Shown: positions 38,182-46,612, counted from the stretch's first letter. The stretch is DNA of 49,964 nucleotides from an uncultured Neomegalonema sp. (GCA_937911325.1 CALDSD010000016.1:1-49964); one strand, 5' to 3'. The notes: generated by a model from the letters alone, not told the origin. A program made the numbers and translations.

Positions 38182-39102
38182 CTACGACTTGACCGCCGCT
38201 GCGACCTCGGCCGCGAAGTCGGTTTCTTCGACTTCAATCCCCTCGCCGACCTCAAAGCGAACGAACGCAGCAAGTTTGATCGAAGCGCCGACATCGCCCT
38301 CGGCTTCCTTCACCGCCTTCTCGACGGTCAGGTCCGGGTTCATCACGAACGCCTGCTTCACCAAACAGACCTCTTGATAGTACTTGTTCAGGCGGCCGGT
38401 GATCATCTTCTCAATCACATTGTCCGGCTTGCCCGACTCGCGCGCCTGCTCGGTGAGGACCTGCTTTTCGCGCTCGACCAGAGCCGGATCGAGGTCTTCC
38501 ACATCGAGAGACGCCGGATTGGTCGCGGCGACGTGCATGCAGATCTGTTTGCCGAGCGCTTCGAGCTTGCCGGCGTCGCCGTCGCTTTCAAGCGCGGTCA
38601 AAACACCGATCTTGCCCATGCCCGGCGCGACCGAGTTGTGGACATAGGTCGCGACGACGCCAGAGCCCACGGACAGACGCGCAGACCGACGCAAGCTCAT
38701 GTTCTCACCGATGGTGGCGACTTTGTCGGTCACGATGTCGCCAACGGTCTTCCCGCCCATCGGCGCGGCCTTGAGCGCATCGACGTCGCCATCGACGCCG
38801 ACGGCTGTTTTGGCGATCTCGCCGACCATTTCCTGGAATTCGGCGTTCCGCGCGACGAAATCGGTCTCCGAGTTCACTTCGACCGCGGCGGCGGACTGTC
38901 CGTCGACGGCCACGGCGACGAGACCTTCGGCGGCGGTGCGGCCGGCCTTCTTCGCGGCCTTCGCCAGGCCCTTCGCGCGCAGCCAGTCGACCGCCGCTTC
39001 CATATCGCCGTCGTTTTCCGTCAGCGCCTTTTTCGCGTCCATCATGCCTGCGCCGGTCTTGTCGCGCAGTTCTTTCACCAAAGCAGCGGTGATCGCAGCC
39101 AT
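38182..39102 (-). CDS. tsf: Elongation factor Ts
   Basis: A 306-residue guanine-nucleotide exchange factor for EF-Tu. The N-terminal UBA-like helix bundle ([20 protein letters not shown]) is followed by the core with [34 protein letters not shown] and [11 protein letters not shown], and the C-terminal [17 protein letters not shown] 39102 follows GAGGAG at eight bases. It is downstream of rpsB as usual, but pyrH does not follow. Confidence 0.97.
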   Translation of the reverse strand: MAAITAALVKELRDKTGAGMMDAKKALTENDGDMEAAVDWLRAKGLAKAAKKAGRTAAEGLVAVAVDGQSAAAVEVNSETDFVARNAEFQEMVGEIAKTAVGVDGDVDALKAAPMGGKTVGDIVTDKVATIGENMSLRRSARLSVGSGVVATYVHNSVAPGMGKIGVLTALESDGDAGKLEALGKQICMHVAATNPASLDVEDLDPALVEREKQVLTEQARESGKPDNVIEKMITGRLNKYYQEVCLVKQAFVMNPDLTVEKAVKEAEGDVGASIKLAAFVRFEVGEGIEVEETDFAAEVAAAVKS

Positions 39103-39238
39103 GTCACAGTCTCCTCAGCTGAGCTCATCTCGTCGAGTTCGAAGGTCCGAGATATGCCGGTTCTCCAAGCGCCGTGGCCGCCGACCATGGCCAGAAACCA
39201 TGGACGCGGCGCGTCGTTAGCGGCGCTGGTAAATAAAC

Positions 39239-39268
39239 GAACGCCGCGACGCAACCGCCGCGGCGTTT
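39239..39268 (-). terminator. Stem-loop in the rpsB-tsf spacer
   Basis: ACGCCGCG (39241-39248) pairs with CGCGGCGT (39259-39266), extendable by an A-T and a G-T pair. On the minus strand it is followed by TCGTTTATTT, a U-rich tail. It could partly terminate transcripts after rpsB so that S2 is made in excess over EF-Ts, or mark RNA processing. Confidence 0.5.
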
Positions 39269-39291
39269 ACAAAAACGTCACAGCGAGGCGC

Positions 39292-40161
39292 TTAGGCCGC
39301 GTCGGTGCGTTTTTCAGCGCCATCGGCCGGATCTTTGGCCGGATCTTTGGCCGCATCTTCCGCAGGCGCTTCAGCAGGCGTTTCGGTCGCCGCTTCCGGC
39401 GTCGCCTCTTCGGTCAGAGCTTCCTCGACCGGCGCTTCCTCCATCTCGCCGATGTCGATGCCGGCCTGACCAAGCTGCGCCGACATGCCGTCGAGCGCGG
39501 CGCGCGCGACCAGATCGCAGTAGAGCGCGATCGCACGCGCTGCGTCGTCATTGCCCGGGATCGGATAGGTCACGCCTTCCGGGTTCGAGTTGGTGTCCAG
39601 CACCGCCGCGACCGGGATCTTCAGCTTGTTGGCTTCCTGGATCGCCAGATCCTCCTTGTTCGTGTCGATCACGAACAGCATGTCCGGCTTACCGCCCATC
39701 TCGCGAATGCCGCCAAGCGTCAGCTGCAGTTTCTCGCGCTGCCGCTCAAGCTGCAGGCGCTCCTTCTTGGTGAAGCCTTGCGCTTCGGTCGCGAGCTGCT
39801 CGTCTAGCTTCTTCAAGGTCTGAATAGACTTCGACACCGTGGACCAGTTTGTCAGCGCGCCGCCAGGCCAACGGTGGTTCATGAAGTACTGCGCCGACCG
39901 CTCCGCCGACTCTGCGATCTGCTTTTGCGCCTGGCGCTTGGTGCCGACGAACAGAATGCGGCCGCCTTTGGAGACATGGTCGCGCACTGCGACCAGCGCC
40001 TGGTGAAGCAGGGGCACGGTTTGGGTCAGGTCGAGAATATGAATGCCGTTTCGCTCACCGTAGATGTACTGGCCCATTCGCGGGTTCCAGCGGTGGGTCT
40101 GGTGACCGAAGTGCACGCCAGCTTCCAAAAGCTGACGCATAGAAAACTCAGGCAGGGACAT
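39292..40161 (-). CDS. rpsB: 30S ribosomal protein S2
   Basis: A 289-residue small-subunit protein. The core (1-235) shows [59 protein letters not shown] and [12 protein letters not shown] with PVAAVLDTN. Beyond it is a ~50-residue Ala/Glu/Pro-rich acidic tail ([13 protein letters not shown], then KDPAKDPA) absent from E. coli S2; such tails occur in alphaproteobacterial S2. AGAGG precedes the ATG. It is divergent from miaA across 248 bases. Confidence 0.97.
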   Translation of the reverse strand: MSLPEFSMRQLLEAGVHFGHQTHRWNPRMGQYIYGERNGIHILDLTQTVPLLHQALVAVRDHVSKGGRILFVGTKRQAQKQIAESAERSAQYFMNHRWPGGALTNWSTVSKSIQTLKKLDEQLATEAQGFTKKERLQLERQREKLQLTLGGIREMGGKPDMLFVIDTNKEDLAIQEANKLKIPVAAVLDTNSNPEGVTYPIPGNDDAARAIALYCDLVARAALDGMSAQLGQAGIDIGEMEEAPVEEALTEEATPEAATETPAEAPAEDAAKDPAKDPADGAEKRTDAA

Positions 40162-40202
40162 CTGCGCCTCTTCTTTCCGGTTTCGCCTCCGCGGAGAAGA
40201 AG

Positions 40203-40238
40203 TTCAACGAACAATAGCAAGCTATTGAAAACCTTGAA
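40203..40238 (-). promoter_or_regulatory. Hairpin in the rpsB 5' leader
   Basis: CAATAG-CAAG-CTATTG (40212-40227) is a perfect inverted repeat. In the minus-strand RNA it gives a six-pair stem capped by a CUUG tetraloop, with UUCAA/UUGAA flanks (40203-40207, 40234-40238) able to pair further out. Its place between the predicted promoter and the rpsB start suits autoregulation by S2, which is known for other ribosomal operons; here it is inference. Confidence 0.4.
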
Positions 40239-40302
40239 CAACCGGTGGACGGAGCAGGATTTCTCCCCGCGACGCCCGTTCTCCGCGTGTGGAATAGCGG
40301 CG

Positions 40303-40331
40303 GTCTTAGAGCGTCTCGCCTATGTTGACAA
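40303..40331 (-). promoter_or_regulatory. Candidate rpsB promoter
   Basis: Read on minus: TTGTCA (40331-40326), 17-nt spacer, TAAGAC (40308-40303), about 140 bases before rpsB. A TTGACA on plus at 40325-40330 overlaps it and could be the -35 element of the divergent miaA gene, though no good -10 is at ideal spacing there. Confidence 0.4.
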
Positions 40332-40409
40332 CGCTTTTCGAAACATTTCATTTTAAAACCCTTGCCAACGACTAAGCGTAGCTTGCTCCCCCGATGTGCT
40401 TGATCAGCA

Positions 40410-41354
40410 ATGACGACCAACCTTAGACCGATCCTGCTGGCCGGTCCGACCGCGTCTGGGAAAAGCGCGCTCGCCATGATGTTGGCCGAGCTCTCGAACG
40501 GCTGTGTGATCAATGCCGACGCCCTTCAAGTCTATGATTTATGGCGTGTTTTGACTGCTCGCCCGTCAGAAGCGGATGAGCGGCGGGTTCCCCATCGGCT
40601 TTACGGACACGTACCTGTCTCCACCCCCGACTATTCGGTTGGCCGGTGGTTGAGGGAGTTGGATCCCATCTTGGCCGAGTGCGCGAAATCTGGCTGTCGG
40701 CCGATCATCGTCGGCGGCACCGGGCTTTACTTCAAAGCGCTCAGCGAAGGCCTCGCCGAGATCCCCGAAACGCCTCCCCCTGTCCGGACCGAGCTGAAGC
40801 TTGTGCAAAAGCAGATGGGAGAAGAGGCCTTCTACACCGAGTTGAAGCGGCTCGATCCGGAAACCGCCGAACAGATCGATCAAGCGAACCCTCGGCGGGT
40901 GCTTCGGGCGCGCGAAGTGTTTGAGACAACAGGCGAAGGTCTCGCGACCTGGCGCGCCAGGACCCCTCCTCCGCTGATCCCGCTCGAGGACGCGCGCGCC
41001 TTTGTCTTGGAGCCGCCGCGGGAGACACTGCGGGCCGGGATCGCCCAGCGCTTTGACGTGATGCTCAAGTCCGGAGCGCTTGAAGAGGTGGCCCGCCTGC
41101 GCCAACTCGGTTTTGACGAAGAGGATTTCGCACGCCTCCCGGGGCTCAAGGCGCTCGGCGCGCCCGAACTGCTCGCACATCTCGCCGGAGAGACCGACCT
41201 GGACACGGCGATCGACCGCGCCGTCACTGCGACGCGGCAATACGCAAAACGTCAAAGTACTTGGGCCCGAAATCAGATGAGTGCGTGGGCGCGCGTTGAA
41301 TTGAAAGAAAGTTCCAAAATCGACCCAAAAATAGTGGCTGAGATGTTGAATTAG
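40410..41354 (+). CDS. miaA: tRNA dimethylallyltransferase
   Basis: A 314-residue enzyme adding a dimethylallyl group to A37 of tRNAs reading UNN codons. The P-loop GPTASGKSALA opens the protein; INADALQVYD, the DYSVGRW block, IIVGGTGLYFKAL, and RQYAKRQSTWAR near the C terminus are conserved. It lies directly before the ilv attenuator region. In enteric bacteria, loss of this modification changes attenuation at amino-acid operons; whether that matters here is speculation. Confidence 0.96.
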   Translation: MTTNLRPILLAGPTASGKSALAMMLAELSNGCVINADALQVYDLWRVLTARPSEADERRVPHRLYGHVPVSTPDYSVGRWLRELDPILAECAKSGCRPIIVGGTGLYFKALSEGLAEIPETPPPVRTELKLVQKQMGEEAFYTELKRLDPETAEQIDQANPRRVLRAREVFETTGEGLATWRARTPPPLIPLEDARAFVLEPPRETLRAGIAQRFDVMLKSGALEEVARLRQLGFDEEDFARLPGLKALGAPELLAHLAGETDLDTAIDRAVTATRQYAKRQSTWARNQMSAWARVELKESSKIDPKIVAEMLN

Positions 41355-41356
41355 AG

Positions 41357-41385
41357 TTGACCCTGCGCCAGCCGCAGAGTATTGA
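41357..41385 (+). promoter_or_regulatory. Candidate promoter of the ilvB leader
   Basis: TTGACC (41357-41362), 17-nt spacer, TATTGA (41380-41385). It starts just after the miaA stop and would give a transcript beginning near 41392, about 25 bases before the leader peptide start. Confidence 0.5.
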
Positions 41386-41415
41386 CTTTCCGGCTTAGTT
41401 TAGGAGTTCGAACAC

Positions 41416-41466
41416 GTGGGCATGGTCCTCGTAATTGGGAAGCGCACCGGAACCGGTTTGGCATAG
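41416..41466 (+). CDS. ilv leader peptide
   Basis: GTG 41416 (AGGAG nine bases upstream) opens a 16-codon frame reading MGMVLVIGKRTGTGLA and ending at TAG 41464-41466; an ATG at 41422 is an alternative start. Four successive codons are Val-Leu-Val-Ile, all three end products or regulators of the pathway encoded next. Ribosome stalling there when branched-chain amino acids are short would alter the folding of the following RNA. It is a regulatory peptide, not expected to act as a protein. Confidence 0.7.
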   Translation: MGMVLVIGKRTGTGLA

Positions 41467-41517
41467 GAGCCAAATCCGCACGGTGCGCATGCAAGGGTCC
41501 AACGGGGCCCTTTTTTA
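41442..41517 (+). promoter_or_regulatory. ilvB transcription attenuator
   Basis: GCGCACCG (41442-41449) within the leader frame pairs perfectly with CGGTGCGC (41481-41488); nested inside, GGTTTGGC pairs with GCCAAATCC (about 41454-41478, one bulge). Then GGGTCC-AACG-GGGCCC followed by TTTTTT (41494-41516) is an intrinsic terminator. A ribosome held at the Val-Leu-Val-Ile codons (41425-41436) would cover the first arm and prevent the 41442/41481 pairing, as in classical attenuation. The exact antiterminator pairing was not resolved. Confidence 0.7.
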
Positions 41518-41584
41518 TTGCCCGATTGCGAAGCCTGCGCCTCGCGACGCTTGAAGACGAGATGCGAAAACGGGAGTTTGAGTG

Positions 41585-43333
41585 ATGTCTGATCTGATGA
41601 CCGGCGCCGAGATGGTGGTGAAGGCCCTGAAGGATCAGGGTGTCGAGGTCGTATTCGGCTACCCCGGCGGCGCCGTGCTTCCGATCTATGACGAGATCTT
41701 CAAGCAGCAGGGCATCAAGCACACTCTTGTTCGTCACGAGCAAGGCGCCGGCCACGCCGCGGAAGGATACGCGCGGGCGACGGGCAAACCGGGCGTCGTT
41801 TTGGTGACGTCGGGCCCAGGCGCGACAAATGTGGTGACGCCGCTTCAGGACGCCTTGATGGACTCGATCCCCATCGTCTGCCTTTCCGGGCAGGTGCCGA
41901 CCTTCCTGATCGGGAATGACGCGTTCCAGGAAGCGGATACGGTCGGCATCACGCGCCCATGCACGAAACACAACTGGCTCGTGCGGGACGTCGAGGACTT
42001 GTCCGGCACGATCCATGAGGCGTTCCATATCGCGACGTCTGGCCGGCCGGGACCGGTTCTGGTGGACATCCCAAAGAACGTCCAGATGACGACAGGGACC
42101 TACCAAAAGCCAAACAGCGCGCCGCGGAAATCCTATGCGCCGAAGGTCAAAGGCGACATCGAACGGGTGACGGACGCGGTCGCCCTGCTCGAAAAAGCCG
42201 AACGGCCGATCTTCTATACCGGCGGAGGCGTCATCAATTCGGGACAGAAAGCGACAGAGCTTCTGCGCGAGTTCGTGCGCTCCACAGGTTTCCCATGCAC
42301 CTCGACCCTGATGGGACTGGGCTGTTATCCGGGCTCGGATCCGCAATTCGTCGGCATGCTGGGAATGCACGGCACCTATGAAGCCAACATGGCGATGCAT
42401 GACTGCGATCTGATGATCTGCGTGGGCGCACGTTTCGACGACCGGATCACAGGCCGGATCGACGCCTTTTCGCCGGGCTCCAAGAAAATCCACATCGACA
42501 TCGATCCGAGTTCGATCAACAAGAATGTGGCGGTGGACGTGCCGATCATCGGCGATGTGGCGCATGTTCTGGAGGACATGTTGCGACTGTGGAAGTCCAA
42601 CGGATCCAAGAAGAAAGACGTCTCCGCGTGGTGGTCGACGATCGAAGAGTGGCGGGCCGTCGACTGCCTCGCCTACAAGATGGGCGGCAAGACCATCAAG
42701 CCGCAGCACGCGATCAAGCGGCTGTACGAGCTGACCAAGGACCACGACACCTACATCACGACCGAGGTGGGGCAGCATCAGATGTGGGCGGCCCAGTACA
42801 TCAAGTTCGAAGAACCCAACCGCTGGATGACGTCTGGCGGGCTGGGAACGATGGGATACGGCTGTCCGGCCGCGATCGGCGTGCAAGTGGCGCATCCCGA
42901 CAGTCTGGTCATCGACGTCGCCGGTGAGGCATCGTTCCTGATGACGATGCAGGAGATGGGCACCGCGGTTCAATACGACTTGCCGGTGAAGATCTTCATT
43001 CTGAACAACGAGCGCCTTGGCATGGTGCGCCAGTGGCAGGAGCTTCTGCATGGCGAGCGCTACTCGCACTCCTGGTCCGAAGCGCTGCCCGATTTCGTCA
43101 AGCTCGCCGAAGCGATGGGCTGCATCGGCATTCGCGCGGAAACAACAGACGAGCTCGACGACGCGATCAATGATATGATCTCAATCGATCGCCCGGTGAT
43201 CTTCGACTGCGTGGTTGAGAAGCACGAAAACTGCTTCCCGATGATCCCATCAGGCAAGGCCCACAACGAGATGCTGCTGGGCGAGGCGTCCACAGAAGGC
43301 GCAATCGATGAGAAAGGCGCAGCGCTCGTCTGA
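41585..43333 (+). CDS. ilvB: Acetolactate synthase large (catalytic) subunit
   Basis: A 582-residue ThDP-dependent enzyme for the first common step of valine, leucine and isoleucine synthesis. The catalytic Glu is in LVRHEQGAGHAAEGYAR; GYPGGAVLPIYD, SGPGATNVVTPLQDAL, and the late block AGEASFLMTMQEM with ILNNERLGMVRQWQ (ThDP/Mg site) are present. The metal motif reads G-E-A-S instead of the textbook G-D-G/A-S, a form I recall in other alphaproteobacterial IlvB proteins. ATG 41585 has GGGAG nine bases upstream; GTG 41582 is possible. A leader attenuator precedes it. Confidence 0.95.
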   Translation: MSDLMTGAEMVVKALKDQGVEVVFGYPGGAVLPIYDEIFKQQGIKHTLVRHEQGAGHAAEGYARATGKPGVVLVTSGPGATNVVTPLQDALMDSIPIVCLSGQVPTFLIGNDAFQEADTVGITRPCTKHNWLVRDVEDLSGTIHEAFHIATSGRPGPVLVDIPKNVQMTTGTYQKPNSAPRKSYAPKVKGDIERVTDAVALLEKAERPIFYTGGGVINSGQKATELLREFVRSTGFPCTSTLMGLGCYPGSDPQFVGMLGMHGTYEANMAMHDCDLMICVGARFDDRITGRIDAFSPGSKKIHIDIDPSSINKNVAVDVPIIGDVAHVLEDMLRLWKSNGSKKKDVSAWWSTIEEWRAVDCLAYKMGGKTIKPQHAIKRLYELTKDHDTYITTEVGQHQMWAAQYIKFEEPNRWMTSGGLGTMGYGCPAAIGVQVAHPDSLVIDVAGEASFLMTMQEMGTAVQYDLPVKIFILNNERLGMVRQWQELLHGERYSHSWSEALPDFVKLAEAMGCIGIRAETTDELDDAINDMISIDRPVIFDCVVEKHENCFPMIPSGKAHNEMLLGEASTEGAIDEKGAALV

Positions 43334-43368
43334 GGGCATCCAACCGGTCCGGGCCGAAGGAATTGTCA

Positions 43369-44148
43369 ATGAGACCGCCGCTTGTCGCTTTGGTCTGCGC
43401 GCCGCTGATGTTGAGCGGTTGCTTCATGCATTCTGACGGCCCTGCCCTCGATGTCGTTTCGACCGACGCGCCCGGCTTGGCCGGGCGCTATCTCGACGAC
43501 GACGGGATCGAGCACCGCATCGATCGGATCGGCGACGGTCTCTACCGCCTGCGCACGCCGGAGACCGAGGTCGCTCCGGAAATCGTGGCGGAGATGCGGG
43601 CGATGACCGGTGATTGCGACGCTCTGGACGACCCGGATCAGCGCGCGGAGTGCCGCCTGAGCACCGATGAGATCTGCGCAGACGAGCAAGACGCGCAAGA
43701 TCGTCAAGACTGCTTGTGGATGCTCGGCGCAATGCGCGGAGAGCTCCAACTTGACGAGCTCCCCCTTCGCGAGGCCGCGCTCGCGGAGAGCCTGCTGAGC
43801 CTGGCGCGCGGCCTTCCACATCACGACGACGTCGTGCTCGCGGTAACGCCGTTGCAAGCCGACGCGGACTGGGTGGCGGCTCAGGTGCTCATGATTGCGA
43901 GCCATGGAGAGTACAGCGATTTCGGCATTTTCGAACCTCAGCTCTTGCCGCTCGACATCCTGATGCTCCGGCGCACGCCCGCCGGCTGGACAGCTTACGC
44001 GACGAGCCAATGCGTCGAGGACGCCGACAGTCCCGTCCCGAGCACAACCGCACTTCAGATCCTGGACGACTGCCGGTCAAAGCTGGCCGAAGCCGACGCG
44101 AACAGATACCAGCGGCTGACCCGGCAAGCTGGCCCACAACCGAACTAA
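43369..44148 (+). CDS. Lipoprotein, hypothetical
   Basis: A 259-residue protein with a lipoprotein signal (PPLVALVCAPLMLSGC, lipobox LSGC, Cys16). The residue after Cys is Phe, so outer-membrane routing is possible. The mature part is acidic, with several further cysteines (TGDCDALDD, ECRLSTDEICADEQD, QDCLWML) that may form disulfides. I do not recognise a family. ATG 43369 follows GAAGGA. It lies between ilvB (35 nt) and ilvN (10 nt) on the same strand, an unusual position, and is presumably under the ilv attenuator. Confidence 0.7.
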   Translation: MRPPLVALVCAPLMLSGCFMHSDGPALDVVSTDAPGLAGRYLDDDGIEHRIDRIGDGLYRLRTPETEVAPEIVAEMRAMTGDCDALDDPDQRAECRLSTDEICADEQDAQDRQDCLWMLGAMRGELQLDELPLREAALAESLLSLARGLPHHDDVVLAVTPLQADADWVAAQVLMIASHGEYSDFGIFEPQLLPLDILMLRRTPAGWTAYATSQCVEDADSPVPSTTALQILDDCRSKLAEADANRYQRLTRQAGPQPN

Positions 44149-44158
44149 GAGAATTCCC

Positions 44159-44776
44159 ATGAGCAAAGACGCGCCGCCAAAGACCGAAGAACAACAGCCG
44201 CCCGCCACGAATGGCGGCCGCCGCCGCAAAGATCTGCGAAAGAGCGCTTACGATATGACCGCCGCTGGCGCCGAACATGTCGTCGAACGCCGCACGCTTG
44301 CTGTGCTGGTCGACAACGAGGCCGGCGTGCTCGCGCGCGTCATCGGTCTGTTCTCCGGGCGCGGGTACAACATTGAAAGCCTGACCGTGGCGGAGACCGA
44401 CCATATCGGCCACATCTCGCGGATCACCATCGTCACATCAGGCACGCCGATGGTCCTCGCTCAGATCAAGGCTCAACTTGATCGGCTCGTGCCGGTCCAT
44501 CAGGTCACCGACCTGACGGTCGAGGGCCCCTCGGTCGAGCGCGAACTGGCCATGGTCAAAGTCGCTTCAACCGGCGACGCGCGCGTCGAGGCTTTGCGGC
44601 TCAAAGACGCCTTTCGCGCCCATGTGATCGACGCCACTCTCGACAGCTTTGTGTTTGAAGTCACCGGCAGTCCGGAGAAAATCGACGCGTTTATCGAACT
44701 GATGCGACCGCTGGGCGTGACCGAAGTGACCAGAACGGGCGTTGTCGCGATAAAACGCGGCCAAGAAGGCATGTAA
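44159..44776 (+). CDS. ilvN: Acetolactate synthase small (regulatory) subunit
   Basis: A 205-residue regulatory subunit. After a ~40-residue charged extension (KDAPPKTEEQQPP, GGRRRKDLRK) comes the ACT domain: TLAVLVDNEAGVLARVIGLFSGRGYNIESL and ITIVTSG, followed by the C-terminal ACT-like activating part (KVASTGDARVEALRL, FVFEVTGSPEKIDAFI). It gives valine feedback control and full activity to IlvB. ilvC does not follow in the window. Confidence 0.95.
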   Translation: MSKDAPPKTEEQQPPATNGGRRRKDLRKSAYDMTAAGAEHVVERRTLAVLVDNEAGVLARVIGLFSGRGYNIESLTVAETDHIGHISRITIVTSGTPMVLAQIKAQLDRLVPVHQVTDLTVEGPSVERELAMVKVASTGDARVEALRLKDAFRAHVIDATLDSFVFEVTGSPEKIDAFIELMRPLGVTEVTRTGVVAIKRGQEGM

Positions 44777-44808
44777 GGACCTTCATTCTCCGGGAATGTG
44801 AATGCGAC

Positions 44809-44829
44809 TGTGGACAGCGTGTGGACAGG
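44809..44829. repeat. Two tandem copies of TGTGGACAG(C/G)
   Basis: TGTGGACAGCG (44809-44819) is followed directly by TGTGGACAGGC. The repeats lie in the 178-base gap between ilvN and the next gene and could be a binding site or chance; they are near the expected promoter zone of the downstream gene. Confidence 0.4.
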
Positions 44830-44904
44830 CTATGTGACCGTCTCTACCGCACACCGAGATTTCATCTCGCCTTCACCCCGCCGCCTTTCCGCCGTTAACG
44901 AATC

Positions 44905-44924
44905 CTCCTATAGGGACATAGGAG
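44905..44924 (+). promoter_or_regulatory. Inverted repeat before the 151-aa gene
   Basis: CTCCTAT (44905-44911) and ATAGGAG (44918-44924) are perfect inverted copies around AGGGAC. It lies about 18 bases ahead of the AGGAGA ribosome site. It could be an operator or an mRNA hairpin; its first arm is complementary to the ribosome-site core, so it may compete for it. Confidence 0.4.
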
Positions 44925-44954
44925 CTTAGGCGGGACGCCCCAGGAGAGACCACT

Positions 44955-45410
44955 GTGAACCGAGTGACGAGATTTTTCATCGCGACCGGAGCCGGATTGC
45001 TCGCAGCGATCCTTGCAACCTCGGCGAATGCAGGCGCGGACATTCATATCGGCGCGGGCAAAACACAAAACGACGCGCCGTTGATTATCTTCATCTTCAA
45101 TCAAGGCGACACGGCCGAATACGATCCCGTCGACGCCTTCACCATTGAGATCGACGACACCGGAGCGTGTGTGGCGGACTTCGACGCGGACTGGACGCAG
45201 TTTGCCGAAAACCCCGGCGAGCCGATTTACGGCCCGAACTCCGGCCGCAGCACGATCGCAGCCTCGAAGCTGCCGACCTTTTTCGCCGGACACACCGCCA
45301 AACTGATGAAGGAAACCGGTCTTGCGCCGACCGCGGAGGCCGCCGTGCCGTACCACAACTGCGCCGGCAAGGTCTGGGCGACAGTCCTGAGCCGGAACCC
45401 TTACGAGTAA
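44955..45410 (+). CDS. Secreted protein of unknown function, 151 aa
   Basis: The start is GTG 44955 with AGGAGA eight bases upstream. A signal peptide (RFFIATGAGLLAAILATSANA, cut before GADI) is followed by a ~125-residue mature protein with few landmarks: HIGAGKTQNDAPLIIFIFNQ, two cysteines (TGACVAD and YHNCAGK) that could pair, and an NPYE end. I do not recognise a family. It stands alone between ilvN and the manganese transporter. Confidence 0.65.
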   Translation: MNRVTRFFIATGAGLLAAILATSANAGADIHIGAGKTQNDAPLIIFIFNQGDTAEYDPVDAFTIEIDDTGACVADFDADWTQFAENPGEPIYGPNSGRSTIAASKLPTFFAGHTAKLMKETGLAPTAEAAVPYHNCAGKVWATVLSRNPYE

Positions 45411-45435
45411 GGATCATTCGACCAACGTGATGTTT

Positions 45436-45460
45436 TCGCGGGCGTTCGAAGCGCCCGCGA
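45436..45460. terminator. GC hairpin after the 151-aa gene
   Basis: TCGCGGGCG (45436-45444) pairs with CGCCCGCGA (45452-45460), nine perfect pairs, 7-nt loop. On plus there is no T-run after it; on minus it is followed by AAAACA. A terminator or mRNA-end stabiliser, lying 26 bases after the stop. Confidence 0.45.
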
Positions 45461-45491
45461 CGCGTTGGCGGCACAGAACCTTCAAGATTTC

Positions 45492-45506
45492 TGAGAATCG
45501 TTCGCA
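45492..45506. promoter_or_regulatory. Candidate Fur-family (Mur) operator before sitA
   Basis: TGAGAAT-C-GTTCGCA is a 7-1-7 imperfect inverted repeat (five of seven pairs) resembling Fur-type sites. Manganese transporters of alphaproteobacteria are repressed by Mur, a Fur relative. The placement about 70 bases before the sitA start is right; the match is modest. Confidence 0.35.
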
Positions 45507-45575
45507 ACCTCCTTGACGCGGCCCTTTCACGCTCTCTATTTGAGAGTGAGTTGCAAAAGCAGGCAAGGCATCGTT

Positions 45576-46610
45576 GTGAAGACCCCCAGATCCTTTTCGC
45601 GCAGACCAGCAGATCTATCGCGCAGACAGTCGCTCGGCCTTTTTGCCGGGGCGGCCGTGTCGCCGTTTGTGCTGTCCCCGTTTGCGCTGTCTTCGGGCGC
45701 GCGCGCGCAAAACGCCGTGATCAAGGTGGTGACGACGACGTCGATGATCGCTGATGCGGCGCGCCAGGTCGGCGGCGATCGCGTCGAGGTCACTGCGTTG
45801 ATGGGGCCTGGCGTCGATCCACATGCCTACAGACAAACGCGCACCGACATACTGGCGCTCTCGCGCGCCGACGTCGTCCTCTGGCATGGGCTCTACTTGG
45901 AGGCCCAGATGGAGGAGTTTCTCCTCGGCCTCGCCCAGAAGCGACCCGTCGTCGCCGTTGGCGAAAGCGTTGCTGTCGAAAAGCGTCTTGGCAATGACGA
46001 TTACGCAGACCGTTTTGATCCCCACGTTTGGATGGACCCGGCCCTTTGGCGCGACGTCGTCACGGCCGTGCGCGACGCGCTGATCGAGGCAGCGCCCAAC
46101 GACCAGGCTCTTTTTGAAGCCAACACGACCCGCCACCTCGCCGAGATCGACAACCTTGCCGTTTACGCATCGAACGTCTTGGCCTCGGTGCCGAAACGGT
46201 CACGGGTTCTGCTGTCGGCGCATGACGCCTTCAACTATTTCGGCAGCGCCTATGGCTATGACGTGGAGGGGATCCAAGGCATTTCGACGGAAGCAGAAGC
46301 CGGCCTGCGCCGGATCGAAGAGCTTGTCGCGCTGATCGTGGAACGAGACGTCAAGGCGGTCTTCATCGAAAGCTCGGTTTCGGACCGCAACGTCCGGGCG
46401 TTGATCGAAGGCGCCGGGGCGCAAGGCCACGACCTGAGCATCGGCGGAGAACTGTTTTCCGACGCCATGGGGCCCGCGGGCTCCTATGAAGGCACCTATA
46501 TCGGCATGATTGATCACAACGCGACGACGATCGCACGCGCTTTGGGAGGCGAGGCGCCTGAACTCGGCATGCGCGGCGCGCTGACCCTCGCGACGTCGAC
46601 GGGTCAATAG
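45576..46610 (+). CDS. sitA: Manganese (metal) ABC transporter, substrate-binding protein SitA-like
   Basis: A 344-residue cluster A-I binding protein. Ligands line up as His83 (GVDPHAYRQTRTD), His150 (FDPHVWMDP), Glu265 (VFIESSVSD) and Asp313 (GMIDHN): the His-His-Glu-Asp set of Mn/Fe-binding members, unlike the three-His zinc type, and without a His-rich loop. The signal contains SRRQSLG, a twin-arginine-like motif, before a hydrophobic stretch and GARAQ. I chose GTG 45576 because AAGGCA lies nearby and the frame upstream is not signal-like. It leads a four-gene sitABCD operon. Confidence 0.85.
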   Translation: MKTPRSFSRRPADLSRRQSLGLFAGAAVSPFVLSPFALSSGARAQNAVIKVVTTTSMIADAARQVGGDRVEVTALMGPGVDPHAYRQTRTDILALSRADVVLWHGLYLEAQMEEFLLGLAQKRPVVAVGESVAVEKRLGNDDYADRFDPHVWMDPALWRDVVTAVRDALIEAAPNDQALFEANTTRHLAEIDNLAVYASNVLASVPKRSRVLLSAHDAFNYFGSAYGYDVEGIQGISTEAEAGLRRIEELVALIVERDVKAVFIESSVSDRNVRALIEGAGAQGHDLSIGGELFSDAMGPAGSYEGTYIGMIDHNATTIARALGGEAPELGMRGALTLATSTGQ

Positions 46611-46612
46611 CC

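Noticed and set aside
39300-39420. Low-complexity Ala/Glu/Pro/Asp repeats at the rpsB 3' end
   Set aside because: Acidic S2 tails are known in alphaproteobacteria; treated as an ordinary extension rather than a separate repeat element.
42900-42950. Glu in place of the Asp of the ThDP/Mg GDG motif in IlvB
   Set aside because: I recall the same G-E-A-S form in other alphaproteobacterial IlvB proteins, so it is lineage-typical rather than an inactivating change.
41351-43069. 572-codon minus-strand frame
   Set aside because: Antisense shadow of ilvB; no ribosome site and no recognisable motif.
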